From an uncultured Chlorobiaceae bacterium (GTDB taxonomy: Bacteria > Bacteroidota > Chlorobiia > Chlorobiales > Chlorobiaceae): a stretch of DNA of 36,028 bases. Numbering within the stretch: the first letter of the stretch is position 1; each line of letters starts with the position of its first letter. Positions 19,601-28,631 of this stretch are shown here, in pieces. The position numbers and the translations under genes were made by a program. The DNA is taken from NCBI GenBank assembly GCA_903838025.1, contig CAILXB010000141.1, forward strand, positions 1-36,028, written 5' to 3'. The notes beneath the pieces are model-generated. The model had not been told where the DNA came from. It searched no databases and saw only the letters and a list, made by a program, of their open reading frames with translations.

Positions 19601-20439
19601 CCATCGAAAAGCGTCTCGACCGCACCTGCCGCACAATACTTGCCGACTCCTCGCAAATCCATCAGGTCATTGTCAATCTCTGCACCAACGCATTCCATGC
19701 AATGGAAGAGTCGGGCGGCCTGCTGACGATTCAACTTCAGGAGATCATTGCCAGCAAGAGCCTGAAAAAACAGCTTCCAAAACTGCATGCAGAGAATTAC
19801 GTAAAGCTCAGCATTTCCGACACAGGCAAAGGAATGGATGAGAGCACTATCGAGCGTATTTTCGAACCATTCTTCACCACAAAATCCGTCGACAAAGGGA
19901 GCGGCCTTGGCCTTTCTGTTGTCCATGGTATTGTCACAAACTTTAACGGAGAAATTACTGTTGAGAGTCGACCAGAAAAAGGAACCACCTTCAACGTCTA
20001 TCTTCCAGTCGTCGACAAGCACGCCGGACAAGTACCCGTAACACAAATCTTTAAAAAAGGATACGGTAGCATTCTCCTGGTGGACGACGAATCGGCTGTA
20101 CTCGGGATGATGACAATAATGGTTACAAAACTTGGCTTCAAAATTCAGGCACTGAGCTCACCCCGACAAGCTCTTGAACTGTTCCAGCAAAACCCCGAGC
20201 GCTTCGACCTTCTCATCACCGACCTGACCATGCCTGAAATGACCGGCATTGAACTTGCCGAAGAGATGCACAAATCGGCTCCTCAACTGCCAGTCATTTT
20301 GATGACTGGCTACGAAAAAGATCTTGAGCCCACCTCTTTTTCCGGGGAGTATGGTATCTGCCAATTACTGAAAAAACCGGTAACCATGACACAAATGGCA
20401 ACAGCAATCAACGAAGTAATTTTTGAAACCCAGGCATAA
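16624..20439 (+). CDS. Multi-PAS/GAF hybrid sensor histidine kinase with C-terminal receiver
   Basis: N-terminal coiled coil, PAS/PAC and GAF segments, HisKA H-box ([24 protein letters not shown]), HATPase N/G boxes, REC ([11 protein letters not shown]...[13 protein letters not shown]). Confidence 0.93.
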   Translation: [1271 protein letters not shown]

Positions 20440-20451
20440 CCAGCTACTCTT

Positions 20452-20811
20452 ATGAAAATTCTTGTTATTGACGATGACGCAGCCGTCAGAAAATTTATCA
20501 GCATGACACTGCAAAGAAAAAAATACAGTGTTATAGAAGCTGAAAACGGCAAAATCGGCCTCCTGCTTCTACAAGAGCACCGCGACATTTCCGTAATGAT
20601 TACCGACCTCATCATGCCCGAAAAGGAGGGAATTGAAACTATTATCGAAGTCCGGCAACAGTTCCCGGCAATAAAAATCATCGCAATTTCAGGTGGTGGA
20701 AAAGTGAGCCCCGAAAACTACCTCGTCATAGCCGATGCCCTCGGAGCAAACACCACCCTGAAAAAACCCTTCAGCGGCCAGGAACTGATCCATGCCGTTG
20801 AAAATCTGTAA
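20452..20811 (+). CDS. Single-domain response regulator (CheY-like)
   Basis: MKILVIDDDAAVRKFI...VMITDLIMPEKEGIE...KKPF. Confidence 0.92.
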   Translation: MKILVIDDDAAVRKFISMTLQRKKYSVIEAENGKIGLLLLQEHRDISVMITDLIMPEKEGIETIIEVRQQFPAIKIIAISGGGKVSPENYLVIADALGANTTLKKPFSGQELIHAVENL

Positions 20812-20843
20812 CGAAAATTGCCAACGTGCGGGTGCTGAACACT

Positions 20844-21548
20844 CTACTCTGGAAGCAAGTCATAGCAGTGTTCAAGAGTAGACTGCACCTCTTCACAATC
20901 ATTGACCACTTCAAAGGTTTTATTTTTAGCCTTTTCAACCCAGAGAGAGAGCACGAGAAGCTCTGCGACATCCGATCGGTTGATCCAGCCGCTCCACAAC
21001 CTGTCACCACTTTCAACATGAAGCTTGTGGAGCAAAGGCTCGCCATCCTTCAACCCGCCGGGTCTGACAATGGTACAAGAGAGTGCTGGCGGCGCAAACA
21101 CCTTCCGAAGATGCTCCTCAGCGTCCCATTTTTTCAGCAATACAGCGCTAAAAAGATTCAAAGGATGATACCACCGTGTAACCCCGAGTGAGCTAACGAG
21201 CCCGAAATGCTTCACCCCCGATTTAGCGGCCTCATCAACAAGCCTCTTCACCCCATCCCGATCAACTTCAGTTGGAGAAGACTCTCCTGAATATGAGCTG
21301 GAACCAAGTGCCGAAAGAACCGCATCACACCCCTTGACTGCACGGGCAATATCCTCTCTGCTTTGTATCCTGCCAGTCACAATTTCAACGCTCTCACCAA
21401 AAAGAGAGAGCGCCTTTTCGGCCTGCCTCGAGAGTACCCTTACCGCTATACCGTAGTGAAGCAAACGCTTCACCACCCACTGACCCGTCCTTCCCGTCGC
21501 ACCGACCACAAGAACCTTTCCACTATAGACCCCTCGACTCTCCATCAT
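20844..21548 (-). CDS. NAD(P)-binding atypical SDR (NmrA-like/SDR_a5)
   Basis: KVLVVGATGRTGQWVVKRLL; GCDAVLSALGS; VSSLGV; TIVRPGGL. Confidence 0.85.
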   Translation of the reverse strand: MMESRGVYSGKVLVVGATGRTGQWVVKRLLHYGIAVRVLSRQAEKALSLFGESVEIVTGRIQSREDIARAVKGCDAVLSALGSSSYSGESSPTEVDRDGVKRLVDEAAKSGVKHFGLVSSLGVTRWYHPLNLFSAVLLKKWDAEEHLRKVFAPPALSCTIVRPGGLKDGEPLLHKLHVESGDRLWSGWINRSDVAELLVLSLWVEKAKNKTFEVVNDCEEVQSTLEHCYDLLPE

Positions 21549-21723
21549 ATACTCCCCGGAAAATTAAACCCAACTTATTTTTTTATAACATATTACCATA
21601 CAAACCATTTCCAGGCACAATAAATTTTCTTTACAGAGCTTAATTTTCATTACTTTTTGCAAGTGGAACTCTGCTGAGTGAAAAAAAACAGAGCTTACGG
21701 GTCAACAATCATCTAACAATGTC

Positions 21724-22950
21724 ATGAAACCGATTAAGCACAAAGTCATCACACTCTTTCTTGGTTTAGCACTCTCAACCTGCCAGACGGCCTTCGCATA
21801 CGATCCAGAAGCGCTCAGCACACTGAAAAAAAGTATTTCAGAATGGAATTCCATGCGCGTTGCCAGACCCGAAGAGACGTTTGACCTCGAAGAGGCAGAA
21901 CTTGAAGATGCCAGCCTTACCGGAGCGAACCTCAGTAAAACGGTTTTAATCAATGCGGAGCTCAGCGGCTCCACACTCGACCGGGCTGACCTGAAAGAAG
22001 CAAACCTTACAATGGCGTTGATAAAAAAGGCCAACCTCAAAATGAGTGACCTCTCGGGTGCCTGCCTTGTCAAGGCAAATCTTAATGGATCATTCATGAA
22101 AGGAGCAAAGTTCACAGGCGCAAACCTTCAAGAAGCCAATCTTCGATGGGTCATGGCCGAAAATACCGACTTTTCCAGAGCAAACCTGGCCAACGCCACT
22201 CTTTTTGAAGCAAATTTTACTGGCGCCAACTTATGTGGTGCCAACCTGTTGGGAGCGCATTTTCTTCAACAGGTCAATCTCGACGGAGCAAAGCTTTCAA
22301 ACAACACCATCCTGCCATCAGGTGAAAAAGCTACCTCTCAATGGAGTACTCTGCACAATGCACAATTTGTCAATGAAGGAGAAAGCGCACCAATAACCTA
22401 TGCTCCTCCCCTTTCTGCAGGAGCTTCGGGGCATGAAAAGAGCAGCGCTACCCTCAACGAGAGAGTCTCCGAAAAACCCAGAAGCGACAGAAAAAAGCAA
22501 TCGAGGATTTCCGGTAAATCAAATTTTGAAAATGGCTCGCTCAACAATGCAGTGATGGCAGGAGCTGACCTCCACAACGCAAACTTCCATAGAGCCGACC
22601 TGAAATTGGCTCATCTGCAAGGAGCAAACCTTCAGGGCGCAAACCTCGATCGAGCTTTTCTCAAAGGCGCAGATCTCAGCAAAAGCAACCTCTCCAATGC
22701 TCTTCTGTACCGGGCCACACTTGCCGACGCAAACCTGAGCAATGCAAATCTTGAAAAAGCCTCCCTCTTTGAAGCTGATCTTGAAGGGGCAAATCTTGAG
22801 GGTACAAACCTGAAAGATGCCAACATCACAGATGCCAATTTCAACAATGCAACCTTCTCGTCACGCACCACACTGCCGTCAGGAAAACAGGCCACATCAA
22901 GTTGGGCAACCCTTAAAGGCGCCAAATTCAGGGAGATAAAACAAGAATAA
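21724..22950 (+). CDS. Secreted pentapeptide-repeat protein with two repeat modules
   Basis: Signal peptide; A(D/N)LXX repeats in two blocks, each ending in TxLPSGxxATSxWxTLxxAxF. Confidence 0.92.
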   Translation: MKPIKHKVITLFLGLALSTCQTAFAYDPEALSTLKKSISEWNSMRVARPEETFDLEEAELEDASLTGANLSKTVLINAELSGSTLDRADLKEANLTMALIKKANLKMSDLSGACLVKANLNGSFMKGAKFTGANLQEANLRWVMAENTDFSRANLANATLFEANFTGANLCGANLLGAHFLQQVNLDGAKLSNNTILPSGEKATSQWSTLHNAQFVNEGESAPITYAPPLSAGASGHEKSSATLNERVSEKPRSDRKKQSRISGKSNFENGSLNNAVMAGADLHNANFHRADLKLAHLQGANLQGANLDRAFLKGADLSKSNLSNALLYRATLADANLSNANLEKASLFEADLEGANLEGTNLKDANITDANFNNATFSSRTTLPSGKQATSSWATLKGAKFREIKQE

Positions 22951-23016
22951 CCCTCTTTGAATGATAGTTTTGCAGTTCACGCCACGCTTTACGGCCCGGC
23001 ACAGAAGCCGTGCCGA

Positions 23017-23310
23017 TCATAACGCTTCGGTCAAACATATAAAGCGCTTGCGATAAAGAAGATGCTGAAAAAGATGGGCTTTGGTGATGTTAGGGTCGCT
23101 TGCTTGAAGCTTGTTTTTTTTGCCTGTTCTGGTAACCACATCAAGGGTTCCATCATCATTGACCTTGTCAACTGTCCAGAACTTGTCGACCACATAATGA
23201 TAGGCCTCCCCATGCTCAAGAGGATAAACCTGCTTGGCTCTCGGACCCGGATGAAATGAGCTTTTCGGCTTGTGATAAATAATCTTGTCTCCGACTCTGA
23301 ACCGCATCAA
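23017..23310 (-). CDS. Hypothetical 97-aa protein
   Basis: Clean ORF with MMRFRVGDKIIYH start; AGGGGAGGGG-like site upstream. Confidence 0.5.
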   Translation of the reverse strand: MMRFRVGDKIIYHKPKSSFHPGPRAKQVYPLEHGEAYHYVVDKFWTVDKVNDDGTLDVVTRTGKKNKLQASDPNITKAHLFQHLLYRKRFICLTEAL

Positions 23311-23347
23311 CCCCTCCCCTTTCCGGTTGCATGACCGGGTATTATTA

Positions 23348-23390
23348 GTTGTCAGTGGTCAGTTGTCTGATAACTGATGTCTGATAACTT
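23348..23390. repeat. Degenerate heptamer (about 7-bp period) intergenic repeat
   Basis: GTTGTCAGTGGTCAGTTGTCTGATAACTGATGTCTGATAACTT. Confidence 0.6.
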
Positions 23391-23411
23391 TTGTTAATCA
23401 ATGCAAAGCAG

Positions 23412-24092
23412 CTAACTGCCGGGCTTTCTCAAAATCAAGGTATACTCTCTCAAGTCAGACATTGGCCGACATTTTATATAGAGGCACCACTCTACAGCCA
23501 TATAGATACCTTGACCATCTTTAAATCTTGAATGGAAGGTTACAATATCATCCTCCTGCCGTTGTCGCAGTAGCGTACCTTTCACAAGCGCATAATCATC
23601 AGGATGAATCAAAACATCCAGTCTTGCCCCAGACAACGCATTGGGTTCATACCCCAAAAAAGTTTCCAGCGATCCCGTCATATCAACGAAGTGCTCCGAA
23701 GGGTCAATAAATGCATAAGCCTCAATGACCGGCTTGTACCTCTCTGCACCACTATCAACATTCAGATGCACCTGGCGAAACAAGTTGTCGATATCCATAC
23801 GGGAGCGGGAAAAGGCCATGGCATTACCAAGCGAAGCCAATGGCGAATCTTTCAACTGACCACTCTGCAACCACTGTATATCCGCCCCGTCATTTCTGAG
23901 CCTCTCAAGCATTTTTTTGCCGGGGCGGCACTTTCCCTGAAGATAAGGAGTCATCTGTGCAGGATATTTTATCCCGACGGTTTTGCAAAACGAGTTGATT
24001 GAACCATGCTTTTGCAAGATATACTCCCTGAGCCTTTGACTGAACCCGGTATTTGACGGCATAAAAAAGTGCAGTTCGTTGATCATTAACAA
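23412..24092 (-). CDS. HTH-like N-terminus plus PAS domain regulator
   Basis: GFSQRLREYILQKHGSINSFCKTVGIKYPAQMTPYLQGKCRPGKKMLERL (XRE-like) then PAS (FVDMTGSLETFLGYEPNALSGARLDVLIHPDD). Confidence 0.65.
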   Translation of the reverse strand: MLMINELHFFMPSNTGFSQRLREYILQKHGSINSFCKTVGIKYPAQMTPYLQGKCRPGKKMLERLRNDGADIQWLQSGQLKDSPLASLGNAMAFSRSRMDIDNLFRQVHLNVDSGAERYKPVIEAYAFIDPSEHFVDMTGSLETFLGYEPNALSGARLDVLIHPDDYALVKGTLLRQRQEDDIVTFHSRFKDGQGIYMAVEWCLYIKCRPMSDLREYTLILRKPGS

Positions 24093-24228
24093 TGATATTC
24101 AATGAAAAAACTATCCCTCATGAATTCACAAGCACCAAGCTATCATGCAAAGCTATATAATACAAGTATAACTGTTTTGCAAAACATAAAGTCTTGCGTC
24201 GCTGTCTGCTCCCTTATTTCCTGCCACA

Positions 24229-24996
24229 TCAACAGCGCCCTTTTCGTGAAATGTTAACCAACACACTTGCAAGCACAGGAACAACAAATATAGCAACCGT
24301 CACTCCAGAGGTAAGAATATCGCCGTTGGTACCTTCCATAAACCTGATAAAAGCAATTTCAGGATAAAAATGCTCCACCGCCGAGAGTGACAGCTTAAGC
24401 CCAAGCAACCCGATGACCAGAAATGCGCAAGTTTCAAGAAACGGATAACGCTCCATCAGCCCTACAAACCCCTGAGCAACAAAACGCATTGCAAGAATTC
24501 CAATAAAAACCCCAACGCAAATCAGCACCAGATTGTCGGTAAAAGCCACCGCTGCAAAAATATTGTCTATCGAAAAAGCGAGATCCATCATTTCGATAAG
24601 AAAAACGGTCGACCAGAAAGTCCCTAACGTACCAGAAAGCGACTGATACAGCCAGTTACTCTGCTTGTCGAAATAATCGTCCTCCTTTTGAGGCGTCTTT
24701 CGACCCTTCAGCCATCCCCATACAAGGTAGAGCAGATAAAGACCACCAATCGGCTTCAGCCACCAGATTTGCACCAGAAAGGAGGCAAAAAAGAGGCATA
24801 TTCCACGAAAGAAATAAGCGCCTATTATACCGTACTTTAATGCAGACGCCCGTTGTTTCGGCGGTAAATCCATGACCATGGTAGCCAGCACCGCCGCATT
24901 ATCGACAGAAAGAAGGCTTTCGATCATAATCAGATTGCCAATAACAAGCAATGATGAAAGCGGATTATGAACAATCTGCTGCAAAAGGTCAATCAT
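24229..24996 (-). CDS. TerC-family integral membrane protein
   Basis: LIMIESLLSVDNAAVLATMV; EMMDLAFSIDNIFAAVAF. Confidence 0.93.
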   Translation of the reverse strand: MIDLLQQIVHNPLSSLLVIGNLIMIESLLSVDNAAVLATMVMDLPPKQRASALKYGIIGAYFFRGICLFFASFLVQIWWLKPIGGLYLLYLVWGWLKGRKTPQKEDDYFDKQSNWLYQSLSGTLGTFWSTVFLIEMMDLAFSIDNIFAAVAFTDNLVLICVGVFIGILAMRFVAQGFVGLMERYPFLETCAFLVIGLLGLKLSLSAVEHFYPEIAFIRFMEGTNGDILTSGVTVAIFVVPVLASVLVNISRKGRC

Positions 24997-25042
24997 CCCC
25001 TCACCTCTCGGCTACTTAAGCTCACTGCAACTGCACTATCAC

Positions 25043-26956
25043 TCATATCTGTACCAGAACCCCGATCTCAATCACCTGACCAGAAGGAAGATCATAATAG
25101 GCCGTTGCGCTGAGAGCATTACGAGACATCAATGCAAAAAGTTTTTTACGCCACAACACCATTTTCGACTTCAACCCGGTAACAATTTTCTCCCGACTCA
25201 GGAAAAAGCTGATTGCCTCCGGCCTGAAATGGAGCCCCTGATGATTTGCAAGGGCTATGACCTGGCGAATATTGGGATATTCCAGAAATCCGTACCGGGC
25301 AACAACCTTAAAAAAGCCATCACCAAGTTTGGTCACCTCTACCTTCTGACTGTTGGGAACCCTCGGCACCCGCTCCGTGCTGAAATGAAAAAGAGCCACC
25401 TCCGAATGCATAACCTTGTTATGGCGCAAGTTATGAAGCATGGAAACAGGAACGACGTCAGGATTCGCCGTCAGATAGACCGCCTGGCCATTCACCCGGT
25501 AGGGCTGCTGTAATGAAAGACTCTGCAGAAACTCTTCAATCGTCAGTGTGCGATCCTGCAACTGCTGCAACAGAAGGCTGCGTCCCTGCTTCCAGGTCAG
25601 CATAAGAGTAAAGACCACAAGGCCAATTGCCAAAGGAAACCATGCTCCCTGGAAAAGCTTGGTTATACTTGCTCCGAAAAAGGAGAGATCAATGATAGCA
25701 AAAAAGCTGATCAACAGATTGAGGGCAATCTTGTTCCACTGCCAGAGATCACGTGCAACATAATAAAAAAGGATCGTCGAAATCAGCATGGTTGCTGTTA
25801 CCGCAACACCATAAGCGGCAGCAAGCTTGCTTGACGAACCGAAACCGGCAACCAGCGTGATGGTTGCTATCATCAACGCCCAGTTAGCCGCAGGCACATA
25901 AATTTGCCCGATATGCTTGGCCGAAGTATGCGTTACGGTCAAACGGGGCAGGTAGCCAAGCTGGATTGCCTGCTGGGTCAGCGAATACACTCCGGTAATA
26001 AGCGCCTGTGATGCAATAATCGTTGCCAGGGTCGAAAGAATCACCATCGGAATCATTGCCCAGGAGGGTACAAGAGCATAAAACGGATTATGAGACAGCT
26101 CGGGAGAACCAAGCAGCAGCGCACCCTGCCCGAAATAATTCAAAAGCAATGCAGGCAGCACCAGCAAAACCCAGGTCAACCGTATAGGCTTTTTTCCGAA
26201 ATGGCCCATATCGGCATAGAGCGCCTCAGCACCCGTAACAGAGAGGAAAACCGCCCCCAGAACCATAAAACCCTGAAGGTGATTGCTTAAAAGAAAAGAG
26301 AGGCCATACCAGGGCAAAATCGCCTGCAAAATCTGCGGAAATCGAATAATTTCAACAAGACCAAGTAAACCGATAACCACAAACCAGATAAAAATAATCG
26401 GGCCAAACAGAGCACCAACCCTTGCTGTGCCATGATGCTGAAAGAAAAAAAGACCAACAAGAACCAGAATGGTGGCCGGTATGACAAGATCCTTGAATGC
26501 AGGAGCGATGATCTGCATACCCTCAACCGCACTGAGAACCGAAATGGCAGGAGTAATCATACCGTCGCCATAAAGCAATGCGGCTCCAAACAAGCCGATA
26601 ACCACCAGAAACCATCGCTCATAACCTTTTTTCTTGCTTTGCGTAATAATCAAGGCCGTAAGAGCAAGAATACCGCCCTCCCCATCGTTGTCAGCTTTCA
26701 TGATAAACGTCAGATATTTCAGGCTGACAATCAAGAGAAGGGCCCAGACAAGCAGAGAGAGAACACCAAGAACATTTCCCTGTGTGATGGGGATGCCATA
26801 CTCACCATGAAAACACTCCCGAACAGCATAAAGAGGACTGGTACCGATATCGCCAAACACCACCCCAAGAGCGGCAAGAGAGAGACCGGCAAGCCGTTTC
26901 ATGCCCCCTTGTCCCGATTGGTGCCCTGAATCAGGCGCTTCCGATATTTTTGACAT
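25043..26956 (-). CDS. kup: Kup-type low-affinity potassium transporter (ORF open to 27025; MSKISEAP start preferred)
   Basis: LAGLSLAALGVVFGDIGTSPLYAVRECFHG; DNDGEGGILALTALI; LLYGDGMITPAISVLSAVEG. Confidence 0.95.
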   Translation of the reverse strand: MSKISEAPDSGHQSGQGGMKRLAGLSLAALGVVFGDIGTSPLYAVRECFHGEYGIPITQGNVLGVLSLLVWALLLIVSLKYLTFIMKADNDGEGGILALTALIITQSKKKGYERWFLVVIGLFGAALLYGDGMITPAISVLSAVEGMQIIAPAFKDLVIPATILVLVGLFFFQHHGTARVGALFGPIIFIWFVVIGLLGLVEIIRFPQILQAILPWYGLSFLLSNHLQGFMVLGAVFLSVTGAEALYADMGHFGKKPIRLTWVLLVLPALLLNYFGQGALLLGSPELSHNPFYALVPSWAMIPMVILSTLATIIASQALITGVYSLTQQAIQLGYLPRLTVTHTSAKHIGQIYVPAANWALMIATITLVAGFGSSSKLAAAYGVAVTATMLISTILFYYVARDLWQWNKIALNLLISFFAIIDLSFFGASITKLFQGAWFPLAIGLVVFTLMLTWKQGRSLLLQQLQDRTLTIEEFLQSLSLQQPYRVNGQAVYLTANPDVVPVSMLHNLRHNKVMHSEVALFHFSTERVPRVPNSQKVEVTKLGDGFFKVVARYGFLEYPNIRQVIALANHQGLHFRPEAISFFLSREKIVTGLKSKMVLWRKKLFALMSRNALSATAYYDLPSGQVIEIGVLVQI

Positions 26957-27449
26957 AATCAACGAAGGAAAAATAAAAACCGTATTGAACAAAAAAATTG
27001 TCACACACTGACCAGAAAATTTCACCTGTCAATATAAGACAATAAGTTCTAAATCGAAGAAACCAGCGACAACGACAACTCGGCGCGCTGCTTCACAAAA
27101 AGAGGGTAGTGTGTTGGTAAAAAGAAGGTCACGGAGAGGTCTCCGGCAAGGCGAAATGAATACTTATTCATAAAAAAGAATTAAAAAAGGAGGCGCCTCG
27201 CTTAAAAGAACAAACAAGAAAAGAGCCTGATTAAACGACAAAAAAGAGTCCTATTTCAAAAAAAACACATCAATAAAGGGCTTTAAACCCTTTGCAGGCA
27301 AGCGCTCCGGCAGATATTTCTTGCTTTAACATATTTTCTCTATATTGGGTCACGTAACAACATTGAATAGCCGTAGTGATTTTAATTCATTTTTACCTGT
27401 TCCCTGCATAAATGCCCGTTAGAGAACAGCGGATTTAAACCATGAGCGC

Positions 27450-27959
27450 ATGAAGCATGAAAAACAATTTTTTTCCTTGTCATTTGTTGCAATCCTGATC
27501 ACCATTGCCCTCGGAGCAAGCCATCCCAATCCGCATTTTTCAGGAATCGCTACACCCTATAACCCGCTGTACAGCTCAGCCGAGGCTGCTTTACGCCCCA
27601 CTCTCCTTACGAGAGCGCTCCCTCGTACACACAAAAAAGCTCGCGTAACCGAAGGCAGAGCATCCTTTTACGCCGACCAGTTTCACGGCCGCAAAACAGC
27701 AAGCGGTGAAACCTTTAACCGTGAAAAGCTGACCGCAGCTCACCCATTCCTGCCTTTCGGTACCTGGGTAAGAGTGACCAATCTGCGAAACGGAAAAGAT
27801 GTCATTGTGCGCATCAACGACCGGGGTCCATTTGTTAAAGGAAGAATCATCGACTTATCGAGAGGCGCAGCAAAAGAGATCGGGCTTACACAAGCCGGTA
27901 CAGCGCGGGTAAAACTCGAAGCACTCAGTTCAGGCAAGTCAGCTTTTATCGCTGGCTGA
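27450..27959 (+). CDS. RlpA-like double-psi beta-barrel septal ring protein (copy 1)
   Basis: [22 protein letters not shown]...[46 protein letters not shown]. Confidence 0.9.
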   Translation: MKHEKQFFSLSFVAILITIALGASHPNPHFSGIATPYNPLYSSAEAALRPTLLTRALPRTHKKARVTEGRASFYADQFHGRKTASGETFNREKLTAAHPFLPFGTWVRVTNLRNGKDVIVRINDRGPFVKGRIIDLSRGAAKEIGLTQAGTARVKLEALSSGKSAFIAG

Positions 27960-28045
27960 TTATCAAAAATACAAGATCAACGACTTTTCCAGAAAGAGTC
28001 GAGATAACAACGTTTCACAAAACGCTCGTAACCTTTTTTTGTATT

Positions 28046-28570
28046 ATGACAAAAAAAAACCTGTCGCTGCCCGGAACAGTACTTCGGACACTCTTTGCAA
28101 TAACGCTCTGTGCCACACTGAACCAGGGTAGCCTTCACGCAGAAGAGAGTACGGAACTCCCCAATCCTGCCACGTCAGGCATGCAGTGGTTTCCCGAAAA
28201 TAGCGGAGCAAATCCAGCTTCGTCAACAGGCGCACAAGCAATGCTTCCGGCGACCAGCGCTCTTGTCGCCGAAGGCAAAGCCTCATACTACGCTGGAAAG
28301 TTTCAGGGCAGAAAAACAGCCAACGGCGAATACTTCAGCCTCAGCCACTTCACGGCCGCACACCGCACCCTTCCTTTCGGTACCACGGTCAAGGTTATCA
28401 ATCTTGAAAACGGGAAAACTGTTATGGTACGCATTAACGACCGGGGCCCTTTCCGGCACGGAAGAATCATCGATGTTTCGCAAGCGGCAGCCAGAGTGAT
28501 CGGGCTTGTCGGAAGTGGAGTTGCCAATGTCCGCATTGAGGCATACCAGGAAAGTACTTCCGTCTTGTAA
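28046..28570 (+). CDS. RlpA-like double-psi beta-barrel septal ring protein (copy 2)
   Basis: [22 protein letters not shown]...[47 protein letters not shown]. Confidence 0.9.
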   Translation: MTKKNLSLPGTVLRTLFAITLCATLNQGSLHAEESTELPNPATSGMQWFPENSGANPASSTGAQAMLPATSALVAEGKASYYAGKFQGRKTANGEYFSLSHFTAAHRTLPFGTTVKVINLENGKTVMVRINDRGPFRHGRIIDVSQAAARVIGLVGSGVANVRIEAYQESTSVL

Positions 28571-28631
28571 AAGAGAGGAGTAAGGGTGGCCACAGTTCCA
28601 TGTGGCAGCCTGCCTTGACCACCAACCGATC

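Noticed and set aside
28046-28070. A9 tract at codon 2-4 of the second RlpA-like gene as phase-variation switch
   Set aside because: A-rich starts are common in this genome and no independent evidence of slippage
28589-28606. GCCACA-GTTCCA-TGTGGC hairpin as terminator between convergent RlpA and DsbD genes
   Set aside because: Short stem and no T-run; not convincing
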